Below are positions 47,020 through 55,987 of a stretch of DNA of 64,000 nt, one piece after another. The first letter of the stretch is position 1. Each line of letters opens with the position of its first letter. Source of the stretch: an uncultured Sulfurovum sp. GTDB lineage: Bacteria > Campylobacterota > Campylobacteria > Campylobacterales > Sulfurovaceae. The DNA lies in contig CACVAX010000034.1 in the NCBI GenBank assembly GCA_902727935.1, positions 28,832-92,831 on the forward strand, read 5' to 3'. The notes under the pieces are model-generated. The model was not told the origin of the DNA. It made no database searches and saw only the letters and a program-made list of their open reading frames with translations. A program made the position numbers and the translations under genes.

Positions 47020-47123
47020 GAAAAATCCTTTTTTAGTTCAATATCTTTAAAATGCTAAATTATAACAGCTAAAGCTAGAATAATGGACTCTAAAATTGTA
47101 TAAATATTAAGATATTAACCCAA

Positions 47124-47975
47124 TTAACATGGACTCACCCAAACACCCACATCAAGGGTTGATTTTGCATCTCCTGCAAAAGAGCCTGAAATTGGTGGCA
47201 CGGATTCTGCCAATCTTGCCACAGCCACAGGAATATGATCGGCACCCACGAGATTACCAATGGTTGGATCAAAGCCTTTCCAACCCGGTCCTGGGATATA
47301 GACCTCAGCCCAAGCGTGGGTAGAACCAATCTCTTCTACCATTAAAGGTGCATACAAATAACCACTCACAAAACGCGATGCCAATCCTAAACACTTAACA
47401 GCTTCCATAAAAAGCCACGCAAAATCACGACAAGAACCCGAACCCAATGCCAAAGTCTCTTGGGCTGTTTGTACCCCTGGCTCTTCTCTAATTTTGTAAG
47501 AGAGTGTGGTATAGATATGCTTGGTAAGCCGTTGCAACAAAGTATAAGTTTCCACTGATTCACTGCTTTTATAAAAACTGTAAATCCAATTGTTTAATAC
47601 CACTCTGGTCTCTTCAAGGGGCAATGTCATATAGGGAAAAAGTGAAATTTGTTCAAACTCCTTATAACTAAAGGGATAGGCTATTGCATAATCAGCGACA
47701 ATAAAATCTAAAGGAGACTCATTGAACTGTTGAATAAGCACTTCACTCTCAATTAAAAGTTGTTGGGTTTTTTGCGTAAAATTGGCAATCGCAACAGAAT
47801 TCCCTTCCACATCTCGGTTCCAAAATATTTTTACCTTAGGGCTACTCTTTAAACTAAAAGATTCAATAATCAGCTCATAATCTTCTCTGGGGCGTAAAAG
47901 CAACTGATGTGTTCCCAAAGTGACTTCTTCTGAATAGTTATAATACGTGCGATGAATAATTTTATAGCGTTTCAT
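47124..47975 (-). CDS. Transglutaminase-like protein
   Basis: This 283-residue protein has the same N-terminal beta domain as the others (RYKIIHRTYYNYSEEVTLGTH in part) and the triad Cys182 (GSGSCRDFAWLF), His220 (THAWAEVYIP) and Asp236 (GFDPTIGN). It lacks any DUF2126 part. The three transglutaminases of this arm share the pattern but differ in length and in their C termini. AAGGAT precedes the ATG. It is the first gene of the minus-strand arm. Confidence 0.92.
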   Translation of the reverse strand: MKRYKIIHRTYYNYSEEVTLGTHQLLLRPREDYELIIESFSLKSSPKVKIFWNRDVEGNSVAIANFTQKTQQLLIESEVLIQQFNESPLDFIVADYAIAYPFSYKEFEQISLFPYMTLPLEETRVVLNNWIYSFYKSSESVETYTLLQRLTKHIYTTLSYKIREEPGVQTAQETLALGSGSCRDFAWLFMEAVKCLGLASRFVSGYLYAPLMVEEIGSTHAWAEVYIPGPGWKGFDPTIGNLVGADHIPVAVARLAESVPPISGSFAGDAKSTLDVGVWVSPC

Positions 47976-48151
47976 ACTTATCCTTAACTAACCTAAGTTT
48001 CAATAACTTTAATCTACATTATAGTCTAATTTTTTCGAATAATTGGCGAAGCTTGATGAAAATATACTCAATACTATGCCTTCTAATCATACGGATTGTT
48101 GTATAATAAAAAATACCTAAGTCTCAGCACTTATAACAAAGGATTTACCCC

Positions 48152-48913
48152 ATGCAAAAACTCACCCAAGAAGGTCAAAACTTAGTCAATGACCTTTCTA
48201 ATCGATATAATTTAAGTTCAGATGCTGTTATTCACATGATTGTTGCTGTCAATAATGGAGGAGGAACAATGGCTCAATTTAATTCTCCAGAGCTTGGTGG
48301 AGGAGGTCAATGGATGCGAGGGGGCATGACCATGGTAGGCGACATGTTTAACAATGGTCTTAAAAATACTGTTGACAACCTCTGTAATGAAATCTCCAAT
48401 GCTTTGGCGAATACAACCATCTTTCCTGTGATTCCAGCAGGAACAAAAGGAAGCAATCAATGGTGGCCAACCAACCTTGGTACGCCTTTTAGCTCTGGCT
48501 CACAAAACAACATTCGTTACGCTGTATTTCCACAAAGATTGGCTGTTGAACTCAATGGAGAAACCACGGTTTATGATACACTTGACAATAATATTTCAGG
48601 GGTTTCACAACAACAAGGAGGCGACACTAGCCTTACTTTTAGTAGTCAATATGGAACAATTTTGGTATCAACGCTTCCTATTGTTTCAGGTGCTGGTATG
48701 CCTCCTGCTCCACAAAGCAATTTTGCTCAAACTATAGAAAATAATTTAAATAATGAAGAACCTCAAACTTCAATCAATACAGATATGAATACAGATGAAT
48801 CAGCTAATAGCATCATAGATTTAATTCAAAAACTATCCCAACTACACGATGCAGGTGCATTAAGCAGTGATGAATTCAATACTAAAAAAAGTGAGTTACT
48901 AAGTAGACTATAG
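48152..48913 (+). CDS. SHOCT-domain protein
   Basis: This 253-residue protein has a helical N terminus, a Gly-rich segment (FNSPELGGGGQWMRGGM), a central beta-rich region and a C-terminal SHOCT motif (IIDLIQKLSQLHDAGALSSDEFNTKKSELL), a short helix-hairpin found at protein ends in many bacteria and linked to oligomerisation. There is no signal peptide or TM. The biological role is unknown. AAAGGAT precedes the ATG. It sits between the transglutaminase arm and recA and is not clearly in either unit. Confidence 0.85.
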   Translation: MQKLTQEGQNLVNDLSNRYNLSSDAVIHMIVAVNNGGGTMAQFNSPELGGGGQWMRGGMTMVGDMFNNGLKNTVDNLCNEISNALANTTIFPVIPAGTKGSNQWWPTNLGTPFSSGSQNNIRYAVFPQRLAVELNGETTVYDTLDNNISGVSQQQGGDTSLTFSSQYGTILVSTLPIVSGAGMPPAPQSNFAQTIENNLNNEEPQTSINTDMNTDESANSIIDLIQKLSQLHDAGALSSDEFNTKKSELLSRL

Positions 48914-49012
48914 CACATGTGTAAAAAATATGACAATTTGACATATTTCTAGGTCAATCAACAGAAATCTACTAAAATAGTGATAATATTTTACAACTTA
49001 AGGATTATAAGG

Positions 49013-50062
49013 ATGTCAGTTACTATGGATGCAAACAAACAAAAAGCTTTAGATATGGCGATGAAACAGATTGACAAAAATTTTGGTAAAGGTACGATTG
49101 TACGTTTAGGTGACAAGGTCATTGAACCCATTGCAGCCATTAGCACAGGGTCACTTGGCTTAGACATGGCACTGGGGATTGGTGGTGTTCCAGAAGGAAG
49201 AGTCATCGAAATTTATGGTCCTGAAAGTTCTGGTAAAACTACCTTAGCTTTACAAGTAACAGCTTCAGCCCAAGCTGATGGTAAAGTCTGTGCTTTTATT
49301 GATGCTGAACATGCTTTAGATGTACTCTATGCTAAAAACCTTGGAGTAGATGTAGAAAACCTTTTGGTTTCTCAACCAGACTTTGGAGAACAAGCACTTG
49401 ATGTTCTTGAAACTTTGGCACGTTCAGGTGCTGTAGATTTAATTATTATTGACTCCGTAGCTGCCTTAACTCCAAAAGCAGAAATAGAAGGAGAAATGGG
49501 TGACATGCAAGTGGGGCTTCAAGCCCGTTTAATGTCTAAAGCACTTAGAAAAGTCACAGCTATTTTACATAAAACAAACACGACTGTTATTTTTATTAAT
49601 CAACTTCGTATGAAAATTGGGATGATGGGTTATGGTTCGCCAGAAACCACCACAGGGGGAAATGCCCTTAAATTTTATGCTTCGGTTAGAATTGATGTAA
49701 GACGTATTGCTACGCTGAAACAAGGTGAAGCACAGATTGGTAACCGAGTTAAAGCCAAAGTCATCAAAAATAAAGTTGCCCCACCCTTTAGACAAGCAGA
49801 ATTTGACATTATGTTTGGTGAAGGTATTTCCAAAGAAGGTGAATTGGTTGACTACGGTGTTAAACTGGACATCATTGACAAGTCTGGTGCTTGGTTCTCT
49901 TATGGTGAAGGAAAACTTGGACAGGGTAAAGAAAATGTTAAAGCCAAATTCAAAGAAGATACCAAACTTCGGGATGAAATCGAAGGTAAAATCAAAGAAG
50001 CACTGGGCATTACTAGCATGTTAACCATGGATCCAAAAGAGATTAAAGACAGTGAAGAGTAA
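49013..50062 (+). CDS. recA: Recombinase RecA
   Basis: This 349-residue recombinase has Walker [10 protein letters not shown], Walker B ([12 protein letters not shown]), the L1/L2 loop regions and the C-terminal acidic tail. The open frame goes back to 48980, but AAGGAT at 49000-49005 and the family N terminus point to the ATG at 49013. It catalyses strand exchange in recombinational repair. A hairpin follows the stop. In many Campylobacterota recA is next to eno; here the pel operon lies between them. Confidence 0.97.
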   Translation: MSVTMDANKQKALDMAMKQIDKNFGKGTIVRLGDKVIEPIAAISTGSLGLDMALGIGGVPEGRVIEIYGPESSGKTTLALQVTASAQADGKVCAFIDAEHALDVLYAKNLGVDVENLLVSQPDFGEQALDVLETLARSGAVDLIIIDSVAALTPKAEIEGEMGDMQVGLQARLMSKALRKVTAILHKTNTTVIFINQLRMKIGMMGYGSPETTTGGNALKFYASVRIDVRRIATLKQGEAQIGNRVKAKVIKNKVAPPFRQAEFDIMFGEGISKEGELVDYGVKLDIIDKSGAWFSYGEGKLGQGKENVKAKFKEDTKLRDEIEGKIKEALGITSMLTMDPKEIKDSEE

Positions 50063-50129
50063 TAATAACTCTTCACAAGAAAAAATAATAATAATTAACT
50101 TAAATTAAAAAATTGATTAAATAATTTAC

Positions 50130-50154
50130 AAAAGCATCTCTTTAAGTTGCTTTT
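50130..50154 (+). terminator. Probable recA terminator
   Basis: AAAAGCA (50130-50136) and TGCTTTT (50148-50154) can pair around an 11-nt loop, ending in a short T-run. It lies about 70 bp after the recA stop and before the pel promoter region. Confidence 0.5.
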
Positions 50155-50167
50155 CCCCTCAAACTCC

Positions 50168-50195
50168 TTGAATATTAAGTGTAAAAACTTAGAAT
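50168..50195 (+). promoter_or_regulatory. Candidate pel operon promoter
   Basis: TTGAAT at 50168-50173 and TAGAAT at 50190-50195 are separated by 16 bp; the pelC ATG follows about 37 bp later. This is a match by eye and the only decent sigma-70-like pair in the gap. Confidence 0.35.
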
Positions 50196-50232
50196 GAAAT
50201 ACTTAGATATGTTTTTTTAGGGAGTTCTAACT

Positions 50233-50742
50233 ATGTTAAAAAAAATCACTTTTATCGTCTCAATACTACTATTTACAGCATGTTCTTCAATGGTTCATAA
50301 AAAATCTATTTCGCTTTCAAATCATGCAACCTATGCCATTGCCTCTTTTTCGAACTATACCCAAACACCTATGGCTGGACTACGTGCTGCGAGTATTGTA
50401 GAGTCCGTACTGTCAGAACAAAACATTGTCATTCACTCACTGATTGATGGTGCTGAGGATATTAACTTAAAAAAAAGTAAACAAGAACTCTTTCGTATTC
50501 AAAAAGAAGAAGCAAAGAAAATGAAAGCCAACTACCTCATAACAGGAAGTGTTCAAGAGTGGCAATACAAAACAGGCATAGATGCTGAACCTGTGGTAAG
50601 TTACACCATTAAAGTGATTGACCTGAACAATAATACCATTCTGTTTAATGGTGTGGGAGCAAAAAGTGCTTGGGGACATAAGTCTATTGGGGTAGTCGCC
50701 CAAGAGATTGCTAAAAAACTCATTCCTAAATTTATCAATTAA
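50233..50742 (+). CDS. pelC: Pel polysaccharide export lipoprotein PelC
   Basis: This 169-residue protein has a signal peptide with lipobox LFTAC (Cys17) and the PelC fold: beta strands and helices around YAIASFSNYTQTPMAG and KANYLITGSVQEWQYKTG. In Pseudomonas PelC forms a ring in the periplasm that funnels the cationic Pel polymer to the PelB pore. It is first in this operon, whereas pelA is first in P. aeruginosa. A strong AGGGAG precedes the ATG. Confidence 0.9.
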   Translation: MLKKITFIVSILLFTACSSMVHKKSISLSNHATYAIASFSNYTQTPMAGLRAASIVESVLSEQNIVIHSLIDGAEDINLKKSKQELFRIQKEEAKKMKANYLITGSVQEWQYKTGIDAEPVVSYTIKVIDLNNNTILFNGVGAKSAWGHKSIGVVAQEIAKKLIPKFIN

Positions 50743-50746
50743 TATT

Positions 50747-52093
50747 ATGACCCTTAAAAAACAGTCCCCTCTTCTTCAAGCATTTGAAGTAATTCTTTTT
50801 ACACTACTGATAGGAAGTGTTGGTTATTATATTGATAGTTCTGACCCTCTTTTAGTTCATTCAACTTTTTCATTCATGATTTTATGGCTTGCTATTGTAA
50901 CACTTTTTTATGGACTACATATGGGGCTTGTTATGTGGATAAGCTTTGCCATTATGAGCTTTATCTCTTATCATAATGATGATTTTTTTACCTCTATCTT
51001 ACTTGAAAATCTTTTTTTTGTTTTTCTCTTTGGACTCTTTTTTTCAAATTTACATGATGAGATGGACAAATATAAAATCAAAAATAAATACTTACAGCTT
51101 AGACTCAAAGAACTCACCAATGCTTTTTTTACCCTAAAAATCTCTCATGACAAACTGGAATCTATTTACATTATTCAACCTGCTTCTTTTCGTTTTGTTA
51201 TCGCTGAAATTTTAGAAGGTTCTAAGCACAATACCCCTGAAGAGAGTGCCAAGAATACCCTTAAAGTTCTCAAAAAATTCTTTTCAGCAAATGCTGCCAT
51301 GATTTTTCACGTTAAAAGAGACAAGCTTCAAAACTGTTTTGCCTCTGTGGGTGAAATAGATACAGATATTAACAACAATGACAAACTTATTGAAGAGGTA
51401 TTACTTCAAAAAAAAGCCATCTATCTTAGTGATTTGGAAGAGAAGTCACAAACTTCTTACATTTATGCTGTTCCTTTTTTAGACAAACGCAATACCATTG
51501 TTGCCATACTTATTGTCAAAGAGATTCCTTTTCTTTACTACAATCAAGACACCTTACTTAAAATCAATGTGGTATTTAACTACATCTGGACAGAATATAA
51601 AAAACGTGATTCTCTTGATAAAATCAGAAAGCAAGAGAATCATGTAAAAAATCTAAGCCATACCCAACATGAACGCCAAGACATCGTAGACTTTAAACTC
51701 GAAGTGATTCGACTCACTAATATTTTAAAAGACTATAACATTGACAGCCGTGTTTATTCCGTCTACACTAAAAGTCAGTACTTAGACAAAGAGATAGAAG
51801 ATTTTCTTTATGAAAACGAACTTTTTGAAGTCTTAGACCAATACGTTTCCATCAAATGTGGAAAGCAGTACATTCACTTAGTCCTTTTTCCATTTATTTC
51901 TAGTGCTGGTATACATAACAAACTCAAAGATGTTGACAAAGCCTTAGACAACATAGAGAGTCAATTAAGAGTTAACATGCTTGAAGAGGGATTACAGGCA
52001 CATCTTAGTCAAAAAAACTATGAAGGTCTACGTAAAAAACATATCTCTGTTAAAAGTTTTAATAACCTATTGAAGGAGTATGCTTGTGAATGA
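50747..52093 (+). CDS. pelD: Pel synthase regulator PelD (GAF and degenerate GGDEF)
   Basis: This 448-residue inner-membrane protein has four hydrophobic segments (about 10-110), a cytoplasmic coiled stretch, a GAF domain (about 150-280) and a degenerate GGDEF domain to about 430. In P. aeruginosa PelD binds cyclic di-GMP through an RxxD motif and this switches on Pel synthesis. I checked every Arg in this protein and none is followed by an Asp three residues on, so the canonical site is missing. Start: the frame opens at a TTG in pelC (50708), but the ATG at 50747, 5 bp after the pelC stop, keeps the first TM intact. Confidence 0.88.
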   Translation: MTLKKQSPLLQAFEVILFTLLIGSVGYYIDSSDPLLVHSTFSFMILWLAIVTLFYGLHMGLVMWISFAIMSFISYHNDDFFTSILLENLFFVFLFGLFFSNLHDEMDKYKIKNKYLQLRLKELTNAFFTLKISHDKLESIYIIQPASFRFVIAEILEGSKHNTPEESAKNTLKVLKKFFSANAAMIFHVKRDKLQNCFASVGEIDTDINNNDKLIEEVLLQKKAIYLSDLEEKSQTSYIYAVPFLDKRNTIVAILIVKEIPFLYYNQDTLLKINVVFNYIWTEYKKRDSLDKIRKQENHVKNLSHTQHERQDIVDFKLEVIRLTNILKDYNIDSRVYSVYTKSQYLDKEIEDFLYENELFEVLDQYVSIKCGKQYIHLVLFPFISSAGIHNKLKDVDKALDNIESQLRVNMLEEGLQAHLSQKNYEGLRKKHISVKSFNNLLKEYACE

Positions 52094-53048
52094 ATTAATC
52101 AATCTTGAAACCATGAATTATATTCTAATGCAACCAAACTCCACGGAACTCATTCTTCTATTTGTTTTTATTGAAGTTGTTTTTTGGCTAATTCTCTCTT
52201 TTCTATTAATTCAATTTTTACCCAAGAAATATCTTCCTTATAAGCGAGAGATTTTTCTTTTTTTTGTGGTTTTAAACATTGGTCTACTCTTTATTGGGGT
52301 ACTCTTAACCATTATTATGATGCTATTTGGTCTCTCTTGGGCAACCCACCGTTTGAGCCGTCCAAACTATGAAACGGTACATTTTGAAGAACAAGTAGCT
52401 GAGTTTCCCATTGTCTACAGTCAATTTCAAGAAGGACTGTTAATTATGGAGGGGCATCAACAAGACTCTCTTTCGAGCGATGAAAAAATTAAATCGCTTA
52501 AAATATTGTATGAAAACAATACCCAGGGTAATATTGCCAGAATCAAACGCTTTCTCTCAGATAATTCAGATGAAACTCGACTGTATGCTTTTGCACTTAT
52601 CTCGTCCTTTGAAAAAAACCTCAATGAGCGACTCAAAAGTTTACAAAATCAAATCGAAGAGAGTAGAGATCAACATGAACTTGAGAAGTTAAATTTTACT
52701 TTAGCCCAAACCTATTGGCAATTCATTTTTCATGGTGTTGCTGACAATCAACTAAGTGGATTTTACACGCAAAAAATAGCCAAGATATTAAAAGAGAGTC
52801 AACACAATCCTTCCTCTTTTGTTCTCTTAGGAAAAATTCACCTTTTTAACAAAGAACTTGAACTGGCAGAAAATGCATTTCTTCAAGCGATTAAACTGGG
52901 TATTCCCAAATTATCGCTTTATACTTTTTTAGCTGAAATTAAATATGGACAAAAAAAATATGATGAGATTTCGCAGTATATTGTGGAAGATGAATTTAAT
53001 ATTGATTTACGACTCAAACCTTTGGTACAAATGTGGAGTCATCCATGA
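52086..53048 (+). CDS. pelE: Pel synthesis inner-membrane protein PelE (TPR)
   Basis: This 320-residue protein has two N-terminal TM segments (about 20-43, 52-78) followed by a cytoplasmic helical region with TPR-like repeats (SFVLLGKIHLFNKELELAENAFLQAIKLG). PelE joins PelD and PelG in the membrane complex. The upstream ATG at 52080 lies 1 nt after AAGGAG, too near; the GTG at 52086 is 7 nt away and is my choice. It overlaps the pelD end by 8 bp. Confidence 0.85.
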   Translation: MNELINLETMNYILMQPNSTELILLFVFIEVVFWLILSFLLIQFLPKKYLPYKREIFLFFVVLNIGLLFIGVLLTIIMMLFGLSWATHRLSRPNYETVHFEEQVAEFPIVYSQFQEGLLIMEGHQQDSLSSDEKIKSLKILYENNTQGNIARIKRFLSDNSDETRLYAFALISSFEKNLNERLKSLQNQIEESRDQHELEKLNFTLAQTYWQFIFHGVADNQLSGFYTQKIAKILKESQHNPSSFVLLGKIHLFNKELELAENAFLQAIKLGIPKLSLYTFLAEIKYGQKKYDEISQYIVEDEFNIDLRLKPLVQMWSHP

Positions 53049-54583
53049 AAGTTATACATGATACAGGTGAACCTGATATTCTCATTCCTTCTGAAGGAAC
53101 GTATCCTTATGTACGAGGAGGGGTAAGCTCATGGATAGCCCAACTTATGGCTGGATTACCTCAATACAAATTTGGCATTGTGTTTATTGGCAGTAAACGT
53201 GAAGAGTATTCCCCTAAACCCCTTTTTCCTTTTCCTGACAACTTAGTCTATGTCATAGAAACTTTTATGTTTGATGAAGAGGAAAAACCTCCCATCAATG
53301 CTATCAATGGAAATCCAGAAAATTTTGAAAAGATAGAAAAGCTCTACCAATGGTTTAGAAGCAATAAAAATAAAAATGCTTTTCCAGAAGAGATTAAAAG
53401 CTTAGATTTTTACCTTAAAAAAGTGACAGAATTAGAGTTTTTATTTAGTCGTGAAGCATGGTACTTTATCTCTAATAAAAACAGTTTAAATTGTAGTGAA
53501 ATACCTTTTTTAGACTATTTTTGGACGGTTAGAAGTATTCATATCCCTATTTGGAAAATAGCCAAACTGGCTAATATTGTTAAACATAAAGGTCGTGTTC
53601 TTCATGCCCCTTCCACAGGATATGCTGGTTTTTTAGCCACTATTATTGCCCATGATATGGGCAAACCTTTTATTTTAACCGAACATGGTATCTACACCAA
53701 AGAGCGAAAAATTGACCTCATCTCCTCTTCATTGAGCTATTATAAAAAACTCAATCTTTTTAGAGAATCAGCTGAAGATAACTACATCCAAAGCATGTGG
53801 GTACGCTTTTTTGAAGGCATTGGTAAAATGAGTTATGAAAAAGCCAATCCCATACTCTCACTTTTTGGGGTTGCTAAAGAGACACAGATAGCCTATGGAG
53901 CAGATGCCAATTTATGTACGGTGATACCCAATGGGGTAGATGTGCATAAACTAGGAGCTACGCTTAAAAACCGTCCTAAAGGAGTGCCAAAAGTCATTAC
54001 GCTGATTGGTCGTGTCGTCTCTATTAAAGATATTAAAACCTTTATCCGTGCCATTAGAATCACAGCCCAAACCATTCCTGATGTTGAAGCATGGGTCGTG
54101 GGTCCTGATGATGAAGAGAAAACTTATGCCCAAGAGTGTCGAGATTTAATAGAGGTCATTGATGTGGAAAAACATATTAAATTTTTAGGTTTCCAAAATA
54201 TTACAGATATTTTACCAAAAAGTGGGGTATTAACCCTCACCTCCATTAGTGAAGGAATGCCCTTGGTTATCTTAGAAGGATTTGCAGCTGGTGTACCCTG
54301 TGTGGCTACGGATGTAGGTTCGTGTAAAGAGTTAATTTATGGAGGAGAAGACCCAGCTGATAAAGCCCTTGGTTCAGCTGGATCTGTTTGTCAAATTGCC
54401 AATGTGGAAGAGTTAGCGAAGGGCTATATCGAACTGCTTAGTAATGAAGAGCGTTGGCTGGAAGCCCAAGCCGTTGCCATTAAACGGGTTAATACTTTCT
54501 ATACCCAAGAGCTATTTTTAAACAATTACCAAAAAATCTATGATGATACTTTTGATACACTGGAGAAATCATGGCAGGAATAG
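53045..54583 (+). CDS. pelF: Pel polysaccharide glycosyltransferase PelF
   Basis: This 512-residue GT4-family cytoplasmic glycosyltransferase polymerises Pel from a UDP-sugar precursor. Landmarks: EGTYPYVRGGVSSWIAQL at the N terminus (the PelF signature), NGVDV, LIGRVVSIKDIKTFIRA and SEGMPLVILEGFAAGVPCVATDVG. The ATG at 53045 overlaps the pelE stop (ATGA); the reading from GTG at 53033 contains the Shine-Dalgarno itself. It overlaps pelG by 13 bp. Confidence 0.94.
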   Translation: MKVIHDTGEPDILIPSEGTYPYVRGGVSSWIAQLMAGLPQYKFGIVFIGSKREEYSPKPLFPFPDNLVYVIETFMFDEEEKPPINAINGNPENFEKIEKLYQWFRSNKNKNAFPEEIKSLDFYLKKVTELEFLFSREAWYFISNKNSLNCSEIPFLDYFWTVRSIHIPIWKIAKLANIVKHKGRVLHAPSTGYAGFLATIIAHDMGKPFILTEHGIYTKERKIDLISSSLSYYKKLNLFRESAEDNYIQSMWVRFFEGIGKMSYEKANPILSLFGVAKETQIAYGADANLCTVIPNGVDVHKLGATLKNRPKGVPKVITLIGRVVSIKDIKTFIRAIRITAQTIPDVEAWVVGPDDEEKTYAQECRDLIEVIDVEKHIKFLGFQNITDILPKSGVLTLTSISEGMPLVILEGFAAGVPCVATDVGSCKELIYGGEDPADKALGSAGSVCQIANVEELAKGYIELLSNEERWLEAQAVAIKRVNTFYTQELFLNNYQKIYDDTFDTLEKSWQE

Positions 54584-55971
54584 GCTTTGAACTCAAACAA
54601 ATTTTAAAAGAGAAATCTTTAGTCTCTGTTTTTAAAACGTTTGGTTATTCAGCTGTTTTAAGCTCTGGACCTTGGGTTATCTCCATGATTATTATTTTGG
54701 GAATTGGTCTTTCAAATATCTATCTGTATCATACCCAAGACCCCACTCAAACCATGCTAAAAGCTTCGGTTACCTATGTTTCTGCTTTGGCATTAAGTTC
54801 TGTGTATACTGGTTTTTTTCAACTCCCTTTTACGCGTTTTGTCGCTGATAGAATCTATGAACGACGGCACTATCTTATTTTGCCCAACTTTATAGGTACG
54901 ATTATTCTAACCATTGCTGGAGGGTTTTTAATTGCCTTACCTTTAGGTATCTTTCTTTTTGATAGCCAATCTAATCTTTTTGTCTTACTCTACACCACCA
55001 TGTTTATTGTGCTTTCTTGTGTATGGGTGGCGAATATTTTGGCTGCAAGTCTAAAGCTTTATAAACAAGTGATTATTTTCTATTTACTAGGTTATGCTTT
55101 GGTCTATCTCTGTGCTTATCTACTTAGAGATTATGGACTTGAAGGTTTACTTATCTCTTTTATTCTTGGAAATTCGCTACTTTTTATTTTACTGTTTTTA
55201 GGTATTATCTACTACTATCCTTCTTACAATAAAGAGAACCAACACTTTATTCGTTTTGATGTTTTTGCCCAAACTTTTGGAAAATTTTATTGGAAACTAG
55301 GCTTTTCAGGGATGTTTTATAACATTGCCATTTGGATTGATAAAGTACTGTTTTGGTTTTCACCCATTGTGGGGTACATGGTGATTGATAAACTTCATGC
55401 CTCTATGGTCTATGATTTTCCTATCTTTTTAGCCTATCTTTCCATTATTCCTGGTATGGCAATTTTCTTTTTTAGACTCGAAGTAGACTTTGCGAGTTCT
55501 TATGAAAAGTTTTACCGTGCCATTAATAAACACGGTACACTCAAACAGATTAAATACCATAAAGAAGGGATGATTAGAGCTGTGACCAAAAGTATTCATG
55601 AGATACTCTTTGTGCAAGGGATGTTCAATATTTTACTCTTTTTAAGTGCTGAAAAACTCTTTGAGATTTTCGCCTTACCCAAACTTTATCTGCCTCTTTT
55701 TTATGTGGATGTTATTGGGGTGCAACTGCAATTAGGGTTTATGTCTATTTTAGCCTATCTCTATTATTTAGACCGACAAAAAGAGGCCTTGCTTTATACC
55801 CTTGCCTTTGTTTTACTCAATGCTTTACTTACATGGATAAGCATTCAGTTGGGCCCTTACTTTTACGGTTATGGTTATTCGGTCACACTACTTATTTTGT
55901 TTGTAGCCAGTATTCAAACACTAAACAATATTTTACAGGAGTTAGATTATAAAACCTTTATGTTGCAATAA
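54571..55971 (+). CDS. pelG: Pel polysaccharide inner-membrane transporter PelG
   Basis: This 466-residue protein has about 12 TM helices and belongs to the oligosaccharide flippase superfamily. It starts with MAGIGFELKQILKEKSLVSV, very close to the PelG signature. PelG is the inner-membrane channel partner of PelD, PelE and PelF. It overlaps pelF by 13 bp at its start. Its last codons contain AGGAG (55937-55941), which may serve pelA. Confidence 0.94.
   Translation: MAGIGFELKQILKEKSLVSVFKTFGYSAVLSSGPWVISMIIILGIGLSNIYLYHTQDPTQTMLKASVTYVSALALSSVYTGFFQLPFTRFVADRIYERRHYLILPNFIGTIILTIAGGFLIALPLGIFLFDSQSNLFVLLYTTMFIVLSCVWVANILAASLKLYKQVIIFYLLGYALVYLCAYLLRDYGLEGLLISFILGNSLLFILLFLGIIYYYPSYNKENQHFIRFDVFAQTFGKFYWKLGFSGMFYNIAIWIDKVLFWFSPIVGYMVIDKLHASMVYDFPIFLAYLSIIPGMAIFFFRLEVDFASSYEKFYRAINKHGTLKQIKYHKEGMIRAVTKSIHEILFVQGMFNILLFLSAEKLFEIFALPKLYLPLFYVDVIGVQLQLGFMSILAYLYYLDRQKEALLYTLAFVLLNALLTWISIQLGPYFYGYGYSVTLLILFVASIQTLNNILQELDYKTFMLQ
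55937..55951 (+). promoter_or_regulatory. Possible ribosome binding site and non-canonical pelA start
   Basis: AGGAG at 55937-55941 is followed by in-frame ATT (55946) and ATA (55949) codons. Reading pelA from either gives a complete signal peptide (KPLCCNKIVLLLLMLFSELFA) that the first canonical start (TTG at 55988) cuts in the middle of its hydrophobic core. An in-frame TAG at 55943-55945 limits the frame. Confidence 0.3.
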
Positions 55972-55987
55972 AATAGTATTACTTTTA

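Noticed and set aside
48938..48957. TTGAC/GTCAA inverted repeat before recA as a LexA-type SOS box
   Set aside because: Campylobacterota generally lack LexA and the half-sites do not match known LexA consensus; it may be a -35 element by chance, but no -10 is at the right distance.
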